Shown: positions 47,774 through 53,663, counted from the stretch's first letter. The stretch: DNA of 64,000 bases from a virus (IMGVR_UViG_3300031951_000015:1-64000); one strand, 5' to 3'. The notes: generated by a model from the letters alone, not told the origin. Numbers and translations: made by a program.

Positions 47774-47998
47774 TCAATCCTCCCAGATCATACCCCAGAA
47801 GGAACCCTTACCGTAGGTCGATTCGCACCATGCTTCTGCACTTTCAGTGAGCAGATCCTCCCATTCTGACTGATCACAATCCATCCATTCTGCAGGCACG
47901 GTCAATTCTACAGTGGCGACACCGTTAGGAATCCAGTGCCGAGCATCGGTAGGTAGGAAGTAGGAAATGCAAACCTCAGCGGTGGTGGTGGCGGTCAT
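47774..47998 (-). CDS. Hypothetical acidic protein, 74 aa
   Basis: 74 residues, VATVELTVPAEWMDCDQSEW onward, Trp- and acid-rich. No family recognised. Preceded by a TAATCT -10 box and a dyad element (48059-48082) of the recurrent type. Confidence 0.7.
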   Translation of the reverse strand: MTATTTAEVCISYFLPTDARHWIPNGVATVELTVPAEWMDCDQSEWEDLLTESAEAWCESTYGKGSFWGMIWED

Positions 47999-48022
47999 GA
48001 GTCAGTGGCGTTTGACTCCCAT

Positions 48023-48082
48023 AGATTAACCCCCAGCACTGACCCTGCCTAGGGGGATCAGGACAGTCTGCCGATTGGCACA
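48023..48082 (-). promoter_or_regulatory. Dyad-type promoter 1
   Basis: 24-bp dyad at 48059-48082; -10 candidate TAATCT at 48023-48028, 30 bp away on the minus strand. Drives the 74-aa gene. Confidence 0.5.
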
Positions 48083-48094
48083 AGACCCCAGTTT

Positions 48095-48181
48095 GTATAA
48101 AGAATAAGACAGGGATGAATGTAAAGAATAAACCACACCACTGACAATAAATTACATTCAACCCTGAGTTATTCTTTATAC
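48095..48181. repeat. Long imperfect inverted repeat (30-nt arms)
   Basis: Arms 48095-48124 and 48152-48181 match at 27 of 30 positions as inverted repeats, with a 27-nt loop. Each arm starts with GTATAAAGAATAA. A third copy of GTATAAAGAAT follows at about 48192. The transcript would form a long stem; it lies in the 210-bp gap between two genes. Confidence 0.85.
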
Positions 48182-48208
48182 TCAGTGGTAAGTATAAAGA
48201 ATTAAAAA

Positions 48209-48334
48209 CTACTTTTTCTTCTTTCTAGTATTCGCTGCCTTCTTTGCCCCATTAGTTTTTGCTTGAGACTTTACATTCTTGAATCTTTTATCAGGACGGG
48301 ATTTGCCATCCTTGTGAATCCATCTACCAAACAT
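48209..48334 (-). CDS. Small very basic protein, 41 aa
   Basis: 41 residues, MFGRWIHKDGKSRPDKRFKN then many Lys, Arg, Ala. About 40% Lys/Arg. Likely binds nucleic acid or ribosomes. Short but with clean frame and Shine-Dalgarno-like AGGAAG upstream. Confidence 0.6.
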   Translation of the reverse strand: MFGRWIHKDGKSRPDKRFKNVKSQAKTNGAKKAANTRKKKK

Positions 48335-48343
48335 TGTTCTTCC

Positions 48344-48508
48344 TCAGATAAACTTAGCAGGTGAACCACAAGACTTATAGAATGCAATCATTCTTTCTGC
48401 CTCTTCTTTAGTGGTGAAAGATTGTGTTCTCCATTCACAATCATTGTATGGTGATTGATAAGTAATTGTGAACCCGATTGAATTGATTTGTTGTTGATTG
48501 TTGTACAT
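48344..48508 (-). CDS. Small conserved-type protein, 54 aa
   Basis: 54 residues, GFTITYQSPYNDCEWRTQSF then TTKEEAERMIAFYKSCGSPA. A small alpha/beta fold (strand-strand-helix). Two TCTCGWCGAGA palindromes lie in its leader. Confidence 0.65.
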   Translation of the reverse strand: MYNNQQQINSIGFTITYQSPYNDCEWRTQSFTTKEEAERMIAFYKSCGSPAKFI

Positions 48509-48533
48509 GAATCTAGATGTGTTAGGTGTGTGT

Positions 48534-48571
48534 ATCTCGTCGAGATGTATGTATGTGTGTCTCGACGAGAT
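48534..48571. repeat. Two TCTCG(A/T)CGAGA palindromes upstream of the 54-aa gene
   Basis: Exact copies at 48534-48546 and 48560-48571, plus a degenerate copy near 48583. They lie 26-63 bp upstream of the ATG at 48508, an operator-like position. Same element at 52.05-52.14 kb and 54.73-54.93 kb. Confidence 0.7.
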
Positions 48572-48593
48572 AATGTGTGCGCTCTCGACTAGA

Positions 48594-48752
48594 TTATTCT
48601 TTTCGAGATCTAATCTTTGCTTTTCTCATTTCACGAATGAGTGAAAGATAATTTTGTCGTGCAGTTTTTTCTAATTCTGCACATTCATCAGTACGATGAA
48701 GATGCCACTCAGCAAAAGCAGTTTGCCACTCAGAATGTAAAGATTTAATCAT
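48594..48752 (-). CDS. Small helical basic protein, 52 aa
   Basis: 52 residues, MIKSLHSEWQTAFAEWHLHR then a Lys/Arg-rich helix. Stop/start overlap (TGATG) with the upstream 51-aa gene indicates coupling. Function unknown. Confidence 0.6.
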   Translation of the reverse strand: MIKSLHSEWQTAFAEWHLHRTDECAELEKTARQNYLSLIREMRKAKIRSRKE

Positions 48753-48907
48753 CAGTAGTGGTGGTGTGACATAACATTGTTGGGGTCATTGTACCAATCA
48801 GAATCCTCATAAGATTCAGTCATTCGAATCATCAACTCATCAGTAAGTTCAACGACTCCGGTTGTAACTAACTGTAGGATTTCTTCAGCGGTGAGGAATG
48901 TTTGCAT
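48752..48907 (-). CDS. Small acidic protein, 51 aa
   Basis: 51 residues, MQTFLTAEEILQLVTTGVVE onward, ending NNVMSHHHY. Helical, acidic. Follows a GC-rich terminator, so a new unit starts here; no dyad found within the expected distance. Confidence 0.6.
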   Translation of the reverse strand: MQTFLTAEEILQLVTTGVVELTDELMIRMTESYEDSDWYNDPNNVMSHHHY

Positions 48908-48928
48908 GGTTCTGTAGTGTGGTTAAGA

Positions 48929-48947
48929 GGGGGGAATGTTACCCCCC
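48929..48947 (-). terminator. GC hairpin after the 50-aa gene
   Basis: 6-bp GGGGGG/CCCCCC stem with 7-nt loop, 8 nt after the stop at 48955. Confidence 0.6.
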
Positions 48948-48954
48948 GTGAATG

Positions 48955-49107
48955 TTACTTTTGAATGCAGTATCCGTACTCATCAATCGGGAAATCTTCA
49001 TGATTCCAGTGTTCCTGAAGATCCTCCCAATTCTCTTGAATGTATTCATGAAGATCAAGTGCCCGATCTTCTTCCAGTTGGCGGCAGTTGGTGATGGGGT
49101 AGTTCAT
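48955..49107 (-). CDS. Small acidic protein, 50 aa
   Basis: 50 residues, MNYPITNCRQLEEDRALDLH then EYIQENWEDLQEHWNHEDFP. Helical. Leader contains CACACCACACCACTGA instead of a Shine-Dalgarno, as in several neighbours. Promoter TAGACT with dyad 30 bp upstream. Confidence 0.65.
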   Translation of the reverse strand: MNYPITNCRQLEEDRALDLHEYIQENWEDLQEHWNHEDFPIDEYGYCIQK

Positions 49108-49133
49108 TCAGTGGTGTGGTGTGAACTGAGAGA

Positions 49134-49193
49134 AGTCTACAGGGTCAGTGGCGCACCATCTCAGCAGCGGTGGACAGTGCATCCGCTGTCACA
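49134..49193 (-). promoter_or_regulatory. Dyad-type promoter 2
   Basis: Dyad 49170-49193, -10 TAGACT at 49134-49139, gap 30 bp. The dyad lies inside the 3' part of the 38-aa membrane gene. Confidence 0.6.
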
Positions 49194-49261
49194 GTGCGGA
49201 TCGGGCGAATCGGTTCCCAGAGAATCCAGAGCAGTAGGGTTGCGATCATCAGGCGGAGCAT
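49145..49261 (-). CDS. Short membrane protein, 38 aa
   Basis: 38 residues; MLRLMIATLLLWILWEPIRP is a single membrane helix, the rest polar. Short, so moderate confidence. Leader shares CATCCTACCATG with the next gene, suggesting duplicated start regions. Confidence 0.5.
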   Translation of the reverse strand: MLRLMIATLLLWILWEPIRPIRTVTADALSTAAEMVRH

Positions 49262-49293
49262 GGTAGGATTGGCAGTTGCTTTGCTGAGTGCTT

Positions 49294-49431
49294 TCACTTG
49301 AGACCACAGGCAGATGGACGGGTGATGCAGATGCGATCGGCGGCGGATTCTGTGCTAGTATTGACGGTTGCCAATGCCATTTGAGCAACGCCACACGCGA
49401 ACAGGCAGAACAGGAGAGGGAATGCTTTCAT
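49294..49431 (-). CDS. Small exported protein with signal peptide, 45 aa
   Basis: 45 residues. MKAFPLLFCLFACGVAQMALA is a signal peptide ending in an AxA-type site, leaving a mature peptide of about 24 residues with two Cys (ICITRPSACGLK). A disulfide is possible. Function unknown. Confidence 0.6.
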   Translation of the reverse strand: MKAFPLLFCLFACGVAQMALATVNTSTESAADRICITRPSACGLK

Positions 49432-49440
49432 GGTAGGATG

Positions 49441-49456
49441 GGGGGTTGGTGCCCCC
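49441..49456 (-). terminator. GC hairpin after the winged-helix gene
   Basis: 5-bp GGGGG/CCCCC stem directly after the stop at 49465. Confidence 0.5.
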
Positions 49457-49464
49457 GTATTGTA

Positions 49465-49725
49465 TCACCCGAACAGGGCAGCGGCAAGACGATCACGCTT
49501 GCGGATCTTATCGGGAAAAATGCTCCACTGATCACGCTTGCCATCAGGGCGCAGTGTGGCGGTGAGAATGCCCTCCCGCTCCATCTCCACCATAATGGCG
49601 TGAACAGTGCCCTTATGCTTACGGGGGTCCATTCCCATGCCGCGCACAATGTCGCTGCATGTTTGCTCGCCGTTCTGAATCAGTGTGGCGCGGACGGCGG
49701 TGCGGATGGCGGTTCGGAGGTTCAT
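49465..49725 (-). CDS. Winged-helix DNA-binding protein
   Basis: 86 residues. RTAIRTAVRATLIQNGEQTC, then SDIVRGMGMDPRKHKGTVHA and MVEMEREGILTATLRPDGKR follow the helix-helix-recognition-helix-wing order of winged-helix regulators. It is the only clear transcription-factor-like gene inside the GC-rich segment and is itself driven by a dyad promoter, so it is a candidate regulator of that promoter class (inference). Confidence 0.75.
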   Translation of the reverse strand: MNLRTAIRTAVRATLIQNGEQTCSDIVRGMGMDPRKHKGTVHAIMVEMEREGILTATLRPDGKRDQWSIFPDKIRKRDRLAAALFG

Positions 49726-49750
49726 CGGAGTGGTGTGGTGAACTGATACC

Positions 49751-49846
49751 AGTATGGGGGCAGATGGGGGGCAGATCCATCCAGGTTGTGCCAGTGGTCA
49801 GACTGTCCACCGATGCGGGTTTTGCGGGGGATCGGATGCTTATAAT
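49751..49846. promoter_or_regulatory. Bidirectional dyad promoter 3
   Basis: Central dyad 49787-49810. Minus side: CATACT at 49751-49756 (gap 30), driving the winged-helix gene. Plus side: TATAAT at 49841-49846 (gap 30), driving the ncRNA candidate. Symmetric spacing on both sides supports a symmetric activator bound at the dyad. Confidence 0.65.
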
Positions 49847-49852
49847 ACGGGG

Positions 49853-49964
49853 ACAATCAAGAGAGGGGCAGGGTCGCCCCGTTGACGCAAACGGTCGCCA
49901 CCGAACCTGCCTGCCGGTATTATAAAAAAAAGTATAAAGAAAGGGGGCGGATTGTGCCCCCTCT
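49853..49964 (+). ncRNA. Candidate small RNA A, paralogue of 51653-51740
   Basis: Begins just after the plus-strand TATAAT with GGGGACAATC. Contains a stem GGGGC/GCCCC (49865-49880). It ends at a GC hairpin followed by a U-rich tract near 49964. No conserved reading frame. A similar sequence with a compensated stem lies at 51.65 kb. Transcription is inferred. Confidence 0.45.
49943..49961. terminator. Bidirectional GC hairpin terminator
   Basis: Stem GGGGGC/GCCCCC with U-rich sequence on both sides (TTTT on plus, TTTCTTTATAC on minus). Ends the KTSC-like gene on the minus strand and the candidate RNA on the plus strand. Confidence 0.65.
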
Positions 49965-49978
49965 TTTATACTTTAGGA

Positions 49979-50251
49979 TCAGACTTCGATCTGTTCAATG
50001 TCACCATGCTTCAGAGCACGGTTAAACAACTGACCCCAAGATGTTGCCGCTTTGTCTTCATCATTGGAGAGAAGTGCAAACCAACGCTCACACTCACCTT
50101 CATCTTCCCAAGCGTAGCGATAAACTTTATCGCTGCTGTTAAATGTCACCAGCAGATCGTAACAATCCCCATCGGCGCGAACAATAGCAAGATGGGCGAT
50201 GGCGCTGGATTGAACGCTGGCGCTGATCGTGAAGTCGGTTGCGGTTGCCAT
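49979..50251 (-). CDS. KTSC-like domain protein
   Basis: 90 residues from the ATG at 50251 (MATATDFTISASVQSSAIAH). VTFNSSDKVYRYAWEDEGE, then SWGQLFNRALKHGDIE fits the KTSC domain (strand with YRY, helix with S-x-G-x-xF-N). KTSC domains occur alone or fused to RNA-related enzymes; function open. The upstream extension of the frame is excluded because the promoter lies inside it. Confidence 0.7.
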   Translation of the reverse strand: MATATDFTISASVQSSAIAHLAIVRADGDCYDLLVTFNSSDKVYRYAWEDEGECERWFALLSNDEDKAATSWGQLFNRALKHGDIEQIEV

Positions 50252-50276
50252 AGTGTCGTTTGCGGTTGACTCTGTA

Positions 50277-50337
50277 AGTCTACAGGATAGGTGGGGGGCA
50301 TCCGCGCCCCCCGTGTGCATCTTAACGATCTGTCACA
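50277..50337 (-). promoter_or_regulatory. Dyad-type promoter 4
   Basis: Dyad 50314-50337 overlaps the stop of the DUF7227-like gene; -10 TAGACT at 50277-50282 (gap 31) or TATCCT at 50284. A 7-bp GC hairpin (50293-50312) lies in the gap. Confidence 0.55.
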
Positions 50338-50999
50338 ATGGCGTCAACTGCCTTCTTAGCAGTCCCGTGTGCAGGAAATGCTATAATAAACTCACGGTCG
50401 GATTGTTGACACAAACCGCAGGTGCTGCAGTTAACTTTACCCTTGTGAATCTTAGCAGGGCAAACAACAACCTTACGACCGCTCTCAGTGTTAAAGAACC
50501 GCCGCGATTCTGTGGAAGGAACAACAGCAACCGCAGGGATTCCGTGCTCTGACATAACCGAATCAGCAACCTCTACGGATTCTGTGCTCACGTTGACTGT
50601 GAACCCGTTAGCGTTAGCGTTCTGAATCACTTTTAGGTTGTGATCATTCAGAACGTGGTGAGTGTAGGTGAAACCTTTCTTGCCACGATTTGCCCGCACA
50701 AGTGCATCAACCATCAGCGGATTGATGTCACCTAAGAGATGCGGGAGATCCCCAGTTACGTTATGACGCCATAAAGAATTGGGGGCAAATTTACGAACCT
50801 TGGAGATAAACTCATCCCAAGATACGCCGCGCTCGTGATTAGAAACCTTGCGCCAATGTACACCCTGTAGATGATACTTACCGTAGCACCCTGTTTCATA
50901 AAAAGGGCAGGCAGTTGAGCAGGATGCCCGTTCTGTGACGGTGGTGGGGATCGGTCCCGTGTTGCTGTTGCCTGAGGCGGTGGTGATGGCGACTTGCAC
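50322..50999 (-). CDS. Cysteine-rich DUF7227-like protein
   Basis: 225 residues from a GTG at 50999. CSTACPFYETGCYGKYHLQG near the N-terminus and CPAKIHKGKVNCSTCGLC near the C-terminus supply seven to eight Cys that could hold a metal or Fe-S cluster. The central HNVTGDLPHLLGDINPLMVD and YTHHVLNDHNLKVIQNANAN suggest an alpha/beta barrel-like core. The family is found in phages and plasmids; its activity is, to my knowledge, not established. The GTG follows a CACCACACCACC leader. Confidence 0.75.
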   Translation of the reverse strand: MQVAITTASGNSNTGPIPTTVTERASCSTACPFYETGCYGKYHLQGVHWRKVSNHERGVSWDEFISKVRKFAPNSLWRHNVTGDLPHLLGDINPLMVDALVRANRGKKGFTYTHHVLNDHNLKVIQNANANGFTVNVSTESVEVADSVMSEHGIPAVAVVPSTESRRFFNTESGRKVVVCPAKIHKGKVNCSTCGLCQQSDREFIIAFPAHGTAKKAVDAIVTDR

Positions 51000-51025
51000 G
51001 GTGGTGTGGTGCGGTTGACCTTTTA

Positions 51026-51084
51026 AGTATAGGGGTTGGGGGCACCCTGTCGATGCCCCCTGTGCCACCTTGCCAACTGTCACA
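51026..51084 (-). promoter_or_regulatory. Dyad-type promoter 5
   Basis: Dyad 51061-51084 overlaps the stop of the 140-aa gene, -10 TATACT at 51026-51031, gap 29. A GGGGGCA/TGCCCCC hairpin (51038-51060) fills the gap and may terminate the upstream gene. Confidence 0.7.
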
Positions 51085-51502
51085 CCTTCCAGAGTTTCTC
51101 TTCAATCAGGCGATCAATCAGTGCCTTAGAGAGTGAACCACAGTGCTCACAATGCGATTCCAGGTTGATACGTTCATGCAGAGAATTACGATAGCAGTAA
51201 TGCTGAAAGGATGCAAAATGCCAGCGATAAACTGCACTCAGAGTCTGCAGATACTTACGGAAGACAACATAATCCGAATAATCTGAGAACCTTCTGATTG
51301 TATGATAAACAGAGTTAAATCCCCGAAAATCTGTAGTGTGGCGATTGCGACCACGACAATACTTAAGAGTATTCATAATCACCTCAGTGTAATGCTCATT
51401 GAAAAACTTTGAGGTGACTTCTTGACAAATACGATCCAAATCTTTGATCTGGTTGGAGTTAAGATCCTGATCCAGGGAAGGATTAAAGAAAGGGGTGTTC
51501 AT
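51080..51502 (-). CDS. Hypothetical protein, 140 aa, with C-terminal CxxC
   Basis: 140 residues from MNTPFFNPSLDQDLNSNQIK. Helical with many aromatic and basic residues; HCEHCGSLSKALIDRLIEEK near the end is a possible half zinc site. The long upstream frame is unlikely to be coding: the ATG at 51502 follows the C-rich leader typical of this region. Confidence 0.65.
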   Translation of the reverse strand: MNTPFFNPSLDQDLNSNQIKDLDRICQEVTSKFFNEHYTEVIMNTLKYCRGRNRHTTDFRGFNSVYHTIRRFSDYSDYVVFRKYLQTLSAVYRWHFASFQHYCYRNSLHERINLESHCEHCGSLSKALIDRLIEEKLWKV

Positions 51503-51587
51503 GGTGGTGGGGTGGTGTGTGGTCGGCGTCAGTGGTGCGCCGTTGACGGAATGATGAACGATGAGAACCTGCCACCACAAGCGGGTT

Positions 51588-51646
51588 TGTGCCACCTTTA
51601 GAACTGGCACAACCCACCGGGTTTTGATGCGGTCTGGCAGTATCCT
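51588..51646 (+). promoter_or_regulatory. Dyad promoter 6 (plus-strand side)
   Basis: Near-perfect dyad 51588-51611 (TGTGCCA and TGGCACA ends). TATCCT at 51641-51646 on the plus strand, gap 29, followed by the candidate RNA. On the minus side only a weak CATCAT lies at the expected place. Confidence 0.55.
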
Positions 51647-51652
51647 ATGGGG

Positions 51653-51740
51653 ACAATCAGATGAGGGGAGGGGTATCCCTGTGGACGACAACACATCGCC
51701 ACCGCCCCTGCCATAAAATAATAGAATGTGAAGAATAGTA
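51653..51740 (+). ncRNA. Candidate small RNA B, paralogue of 49853-49964
   Basis: Starts with GGGGACAATC after TATCCT. Shares GAGGGG, GACG, TCGCCACCG and CCTGCC blocks in order with candidate RNA A. The stem GGGGA/TCCCT replaces GGGGC/GCCCC, a compensatory change. 3' end not defined. Confidence 0.45.
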
Positions 51741-51744
51741 AAAA

Positions 51745-51766
51745 GGATCAGGCACCACCCTGATCC
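51745..51766 (-). terminator. Terminator of the 62-aa gene unit
   Basis: 8-bp stem GGATCAGG/CCTGATCC, 6-nt loop, five U on the minus strand. Confidence 0.8.
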
Positions 51767-51793
51767 TCAGCGTCCACATCACCTTAACCATGC

Positions 51794-51869
51794 TAGAATT
51801 ATCTGTTCGCTTCGTGGGTGACTTTCTTTTAGCGGAGGCAAACCCCTTCCTCCTTGTCTTATAATTCTA
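51794..51869 (-). other. Possible structured RNA at the 3' end of the 62-aa gene
   Basis: 9-bp perfect outer arms (51794-51802, 51861-51869) enclose two smaller hairpins (GGAGG/CCTCC and CGCT/AGCG). It would form a three-way junction overlapping the stop codon. Could be chance in AT-rich arms. Confidence 0.3.
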
Positions 51870-52047
51870 CCATCCAGTCTGGGTCATTGTCAAGTGTTGC
51901 CCAGAAATGATTGCGACCGTTCAATGATGTGAGAAACACTTTGTTACCTTTGTGTTGCTCAATGATGCAGATCTCGATGCGATTCATGATGTTCGAGAAT
52001 CTGTTCTTTGCTTTCTTCGAGATTGGTGTAACAGATGCAGTTTGCAT
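51859..52047 (-). CDS. Small protein, 62 aa
   Basis: 62 residues from MQTASVTPISKKAKNRFSNI. RIEICIIEQHKGNKVFLTSL then NGRNHFWATLDNDPDWMVEL looks like a small beta sheet with a C-terminal acidic tail. The ATG at 52047 is chosen because the upstream frame is built from palindrome and promoter sequence. Confidence 0.7.
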   Translation of the reverse strand: MQTASVTPISKKAKNRFSNIMNRIEICIIEQHKGNKVFLTSLNGRNHFWATLDNDPDWMVEL

Positions 52048-52052
52048 GATGG

Positions 52053-52139
52053 TCTCGTCGAGATGTGCATAATCTAGTTGATCTTGCTGATCTCGTCGAG
52101 AGAGGTGTACCACTAGATGAACTGGCACACCTCGACGAG
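52053..52139. repeat. Three TCTCG(A/T)CGAGA palindromes around a dyad promoter
   Basis: Copies at 52053-52064, 52091-52101 and 52131-52139, with a degenerate one near 52152. They flank the -10 box (52071-52076) and the dyad (52106-52129) of the 62-aa gene, so two regulatory elements are interleaved. Confidence 0.7.
52071..52129 (-). promoter_or_regulatory. Dyad-type promoter 7
   Basis: Dyad 52106-52129, -10 TAGATT at 52071-52076, gap 29. Confidence 0.6.
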
Positions 52140-52141
52140 TT

Positions 52142-52288
52142 TCAGAACTGGATCTCGTCTAGTGTTGGAACATTATCTTGACTAGATTCACTGCTGTCCA
52201 CCCCATCACAGAGTACATCAAGAATGTGAAGGATGTCGTTCCCATTTTTGCCTTGGCGAAGTTGAGAGATCAGAAGTTGTTTGGTCAT
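52142..52288 (-). CDS. Small conserved cyanophage protein, 48 aa
   Basis: 48 residues, MTKQLLISQLRQGKNGNDIL then HILDVLCDGV. The TKQLL-GNDIL-HILD pattern is familiar from small cyanophage proteins. Overlaps the upstream gene by 4 bp. Confidence 0.7.
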   Translation of the reverse strand: MTKQLLISQLRQGKNGNDILHILDVLCDGVDSSESSQDNVPTLDEIQF

Positions 52289-52467
52289 TGTGCAGATTCC
52301 TCCAGCAGTTCGGGATAGTATTCTTCACACTCAGTAATCAATTCTTCATCCGAATACTTTGCATAACCCTCATCCAGATAATCATAACAAAGTTGGGTCA
52401 TTGTCTTGAGGTCCATGTCATCCAACATCTGCTGAATGAGTTGATCTTGAAGTTCAGTGCGGTTCAT
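52285..52467 (-). CDS. Small acidic cyanophage protein, 60 aa
   Basis: 60 residues. LCYDYLDEGYAKYSDEELIT followed by ECEEYYPELLEESAQ is a familiar small-cyanophage-protein pattern. First of a row of tightly packed small genes up to 53.5 kb. Confidence 0.75.
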   Translation of the reverse strand: MNRTELQDQLIQQMLDDMDLKTMTQLCYDYLDEGYAKYSDEELITECEEYYPELLEESAQ

Positions 52468-52469
52468 AA

Positions 52470-52739
52470 TCAGTTAGCGTAGAGGGGCAGTTTCTTACGG
52501 AGGCGGATTGCGTCCTCCAATACATCACCAATCTGTTCGTAGATGTAGTCGCAACCTCCCACATCACAGAGAACATCTTGAGTGAAAAGTTCAGGAAAAC
52601 GATGCTCTTCTGTCATTTCCTCATTATACTCAAAAACATCGTTTTGAGTGAATACAAACGCAGCACAACCTGCGTCCTCACCTTGACTCTCAATCAGTTG
52701 GTTGATAGAGTCACGAAGTTCAGAAAGAGTGCGGTACAT
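52470..52739 (-). CDS. Hypothetical protein, 89 aa
   Basis: 89 residues, LSELRDSINQLIESQGEDAG then AAFVFTQNDVFEYNEEMTEE. Two-layer alpha/beta appearance, acidic. Function unknown; co-directional with 2-bp spacing to neighbours. Confidence 0.75.
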   Translation of the reverse strand: MYRTLSELRDSINQLIESQGEDAGCAAFVFTQNDVFEYNEEMTEEHRFPELFTQDVLCDVGGCDYIYEQIGDVLEDAIRLRKKLPLYAN

Positions 52740-52741
52740 AA

Positions 52742-52918
52742 TCAGAAACGAATTACAGGGTGGTCAACATCAAGGACATCACATTCATCAGTTGTAAATG
52801 CAAGATCTACATCAAGTTGAATGTGTTGATCTTCCCAACTGTTGTAGATGCAAACATCCTGATTCAGTTGTTCTTCATTCAGTTGTTGCAACTGTTGCAG
52901 AAGTTCCTTGTAAGTCAT
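52742..52918 (-). CDS. Small acidic protein, 58 aa, Gln-rich N-terminus
   Basis: 58 residues, MTYKELLQQLQQLNEEQLNQ then DVCIYNSWEDQHIQLDVDLA. N-terminal helix and C-terminal strands. It resembles the 89-aa neighbour in layout, so both may come from duplication. Confidence 0.65.
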   Translation of the reverse strand: MTYKELLQQLQQLNEEQLNQDVCIYNSWEDQHIQLDVDLAFTTDECDVLDVDHPVIRF

Positions 52919-53091
52919 CAGTCGTCTCCGAAGTTGTTGGTGAGGAAGTCTTCAAGTTCAATGAGTTTGCTGTCACTTAGAGAGACAATGTACTCATCGA
53001 CAATCATAGCAAGAAGGTCGTGATCTTCCCTGCATTTAGCATACAAAAACTCAAAGAGTTCTGTGCCCGTAGAGTAACGAAGGTCAGTCAT
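52918..53091 (-). CDS. Small acidic protein, 57 aa
   Basis: 57 residues, MTDLRYSTGTELFEFLYAKC then IVSLSDSKLIELEDFLTNNF. Helical. One-base overlaps (TGATG) on both sides. Confidence 0.65.
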   Translation of the reverse strand: MTDLRYSTGTELFEFLYAKCREDHDLLAMIVDEYIVSLSDSKLIELEDFLTNNFGDD

Positions 53092-53240
53092 CAGAAATCG
53101 TTGAGACAGTGACGGTAGGTTTGATTCAAACGAATGAGAATGTCATTCCAAAACTCTACATCCTCATCATCATTGTATTGGTTGTTCTCTTCAACCAAAC
53201 GAATCAGATTGTTGAGATCGTGAGGAGTGAGATAGTTCAT
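53091..53240 (-). CDS. Small acidic protein, 49 aa
   Basis: 49 residues, MNYLTPHDLNNLIRLVEENN then VEFWNDILIRLNQTYRHCLN. Helical, Asn-rich. One-base overlap with the next gene. Confidence 0.65.
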   Translation of the reverse strand: MNYLTPHDLNNLIRLVEENNQYNDDEDVEFWNDILIRLNQTYRHCLNDF

Positions 53241-53389
53241 CAAACTTCATCCCGCATTTCAGAGAGTTTGTCATAGAGTGCGGAAACATCGCACCCCACA
53301 ATTTCACTCACTTCATCCCAATCATCATGAAACTCTATCAGCGCCAGAAGCGCATCCAGTTCTTCAAAAGTCAGAGCAGTGAGAGTCAT
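53240..53389 (-). CDS. Small acidic protein, 49 aa
   Basis: 49 residues, MTLTALTFEELDALLALIEF then SEIVGCDVSALYDKLSEMRD. It shares the layout of its 49-aa neighbour (helix, acidic middle, helix), suggesting a small family. Confidence 0.65.
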   Translation of the reverse strand: MTLTALTFEELDALLALIEFHDDWDEVSEIVGCDVSALYDKLSEMRDEV

Positions 53390-53523
53390 TTGTCTTTAGA
53401 GCGACGGTGACGGTCAGAAGCGGTAGGGTCAGGATCATAAACCCCCAACCCCATCCGATCCTCATAGTAGAACATGGCACCGAACATTGTCAAGATGCCA
53501 GCACCCAGAATCAGAGTAACCAT
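53386..53523 (-). CDS. Small membrane protein, 45 aa
   Basis: 45 residues; MVTLILGAGILTMFGAMFYY is one membrane helix, then a basic soluble tail (SDRHRRSKDK). Overlaps its neighbours by 1-4 bp. Confidence 0.65.
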   Translation of the reverse strand: MVTLILGAGILTMFGAMFYYEDRMGLGVYDPDPTASDRHRRSKDK

Positions 53524-53663
53524 CAGAAATCCCAATCAGAGTTCAGAAAAGCATTCCAGGTTGCCTCATCATTCTGGTATTCTTCATCCAATTCCCGCAT
53601 CTCAGGAATGTCGAAGATCTCACCAGGAGCATCAGCAATTTCGATCCAGAGTGTGTCTTCCAT
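53523..53663 (-). CDS. Small acidic protein, 46 aa
   Basis: 46 residues from MEDTLWIEIADAPGEIFDIP. Start placed at 53663 because the dyad promoter and CACACACC leader lie directly upstream. First gene of the six-gene small-protein operon that runs down to 52742. Confidence 0.65.
   Translation of the reverse strand: MEDTLWIEIADAPGEIFDIPEMRELDEEYQNDEATWNAFLNSDWDF

Larger units (their letters stand above)
51503..51858. other. 356-bp region without a protein gene
   Basis: Holds a dyad element with a plus-side promoter, candidate RNA B, a strong terminator for the minus strand and a potentially structured segment. No credible protein frame on either strand. Confidence 0.6.

Noticed and set aside
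47976-48161. 61-aa minus-strand frame
   Set aside because: It covers the dyad, the inverted repeat and the start of the 74-aa gene; no sensible start and odd composition.
51000-51083. N-terminal 28-residue extension of the DUF7227-like protein
   Set aside because: It contains the dyad, a GC hairpin and the -10 box of this gene's promoter; the GTG at 50999 follows the typical leader.
51503-51694. N-terminal 64-residue extension of the 140-aa protein
   Set aside because: The extension runs through the dyad and candidate RNA; the ATG at 51502 with the C-rich leader is the better start.
52081-52130. CRP/SYCRP1 site (TGTGA-N6-TCACA)
   Set aside because: Half-sites of the dyads are spaced 10 bp, not 6, and read TGTGNCA, so a CRP-type site does not fit.
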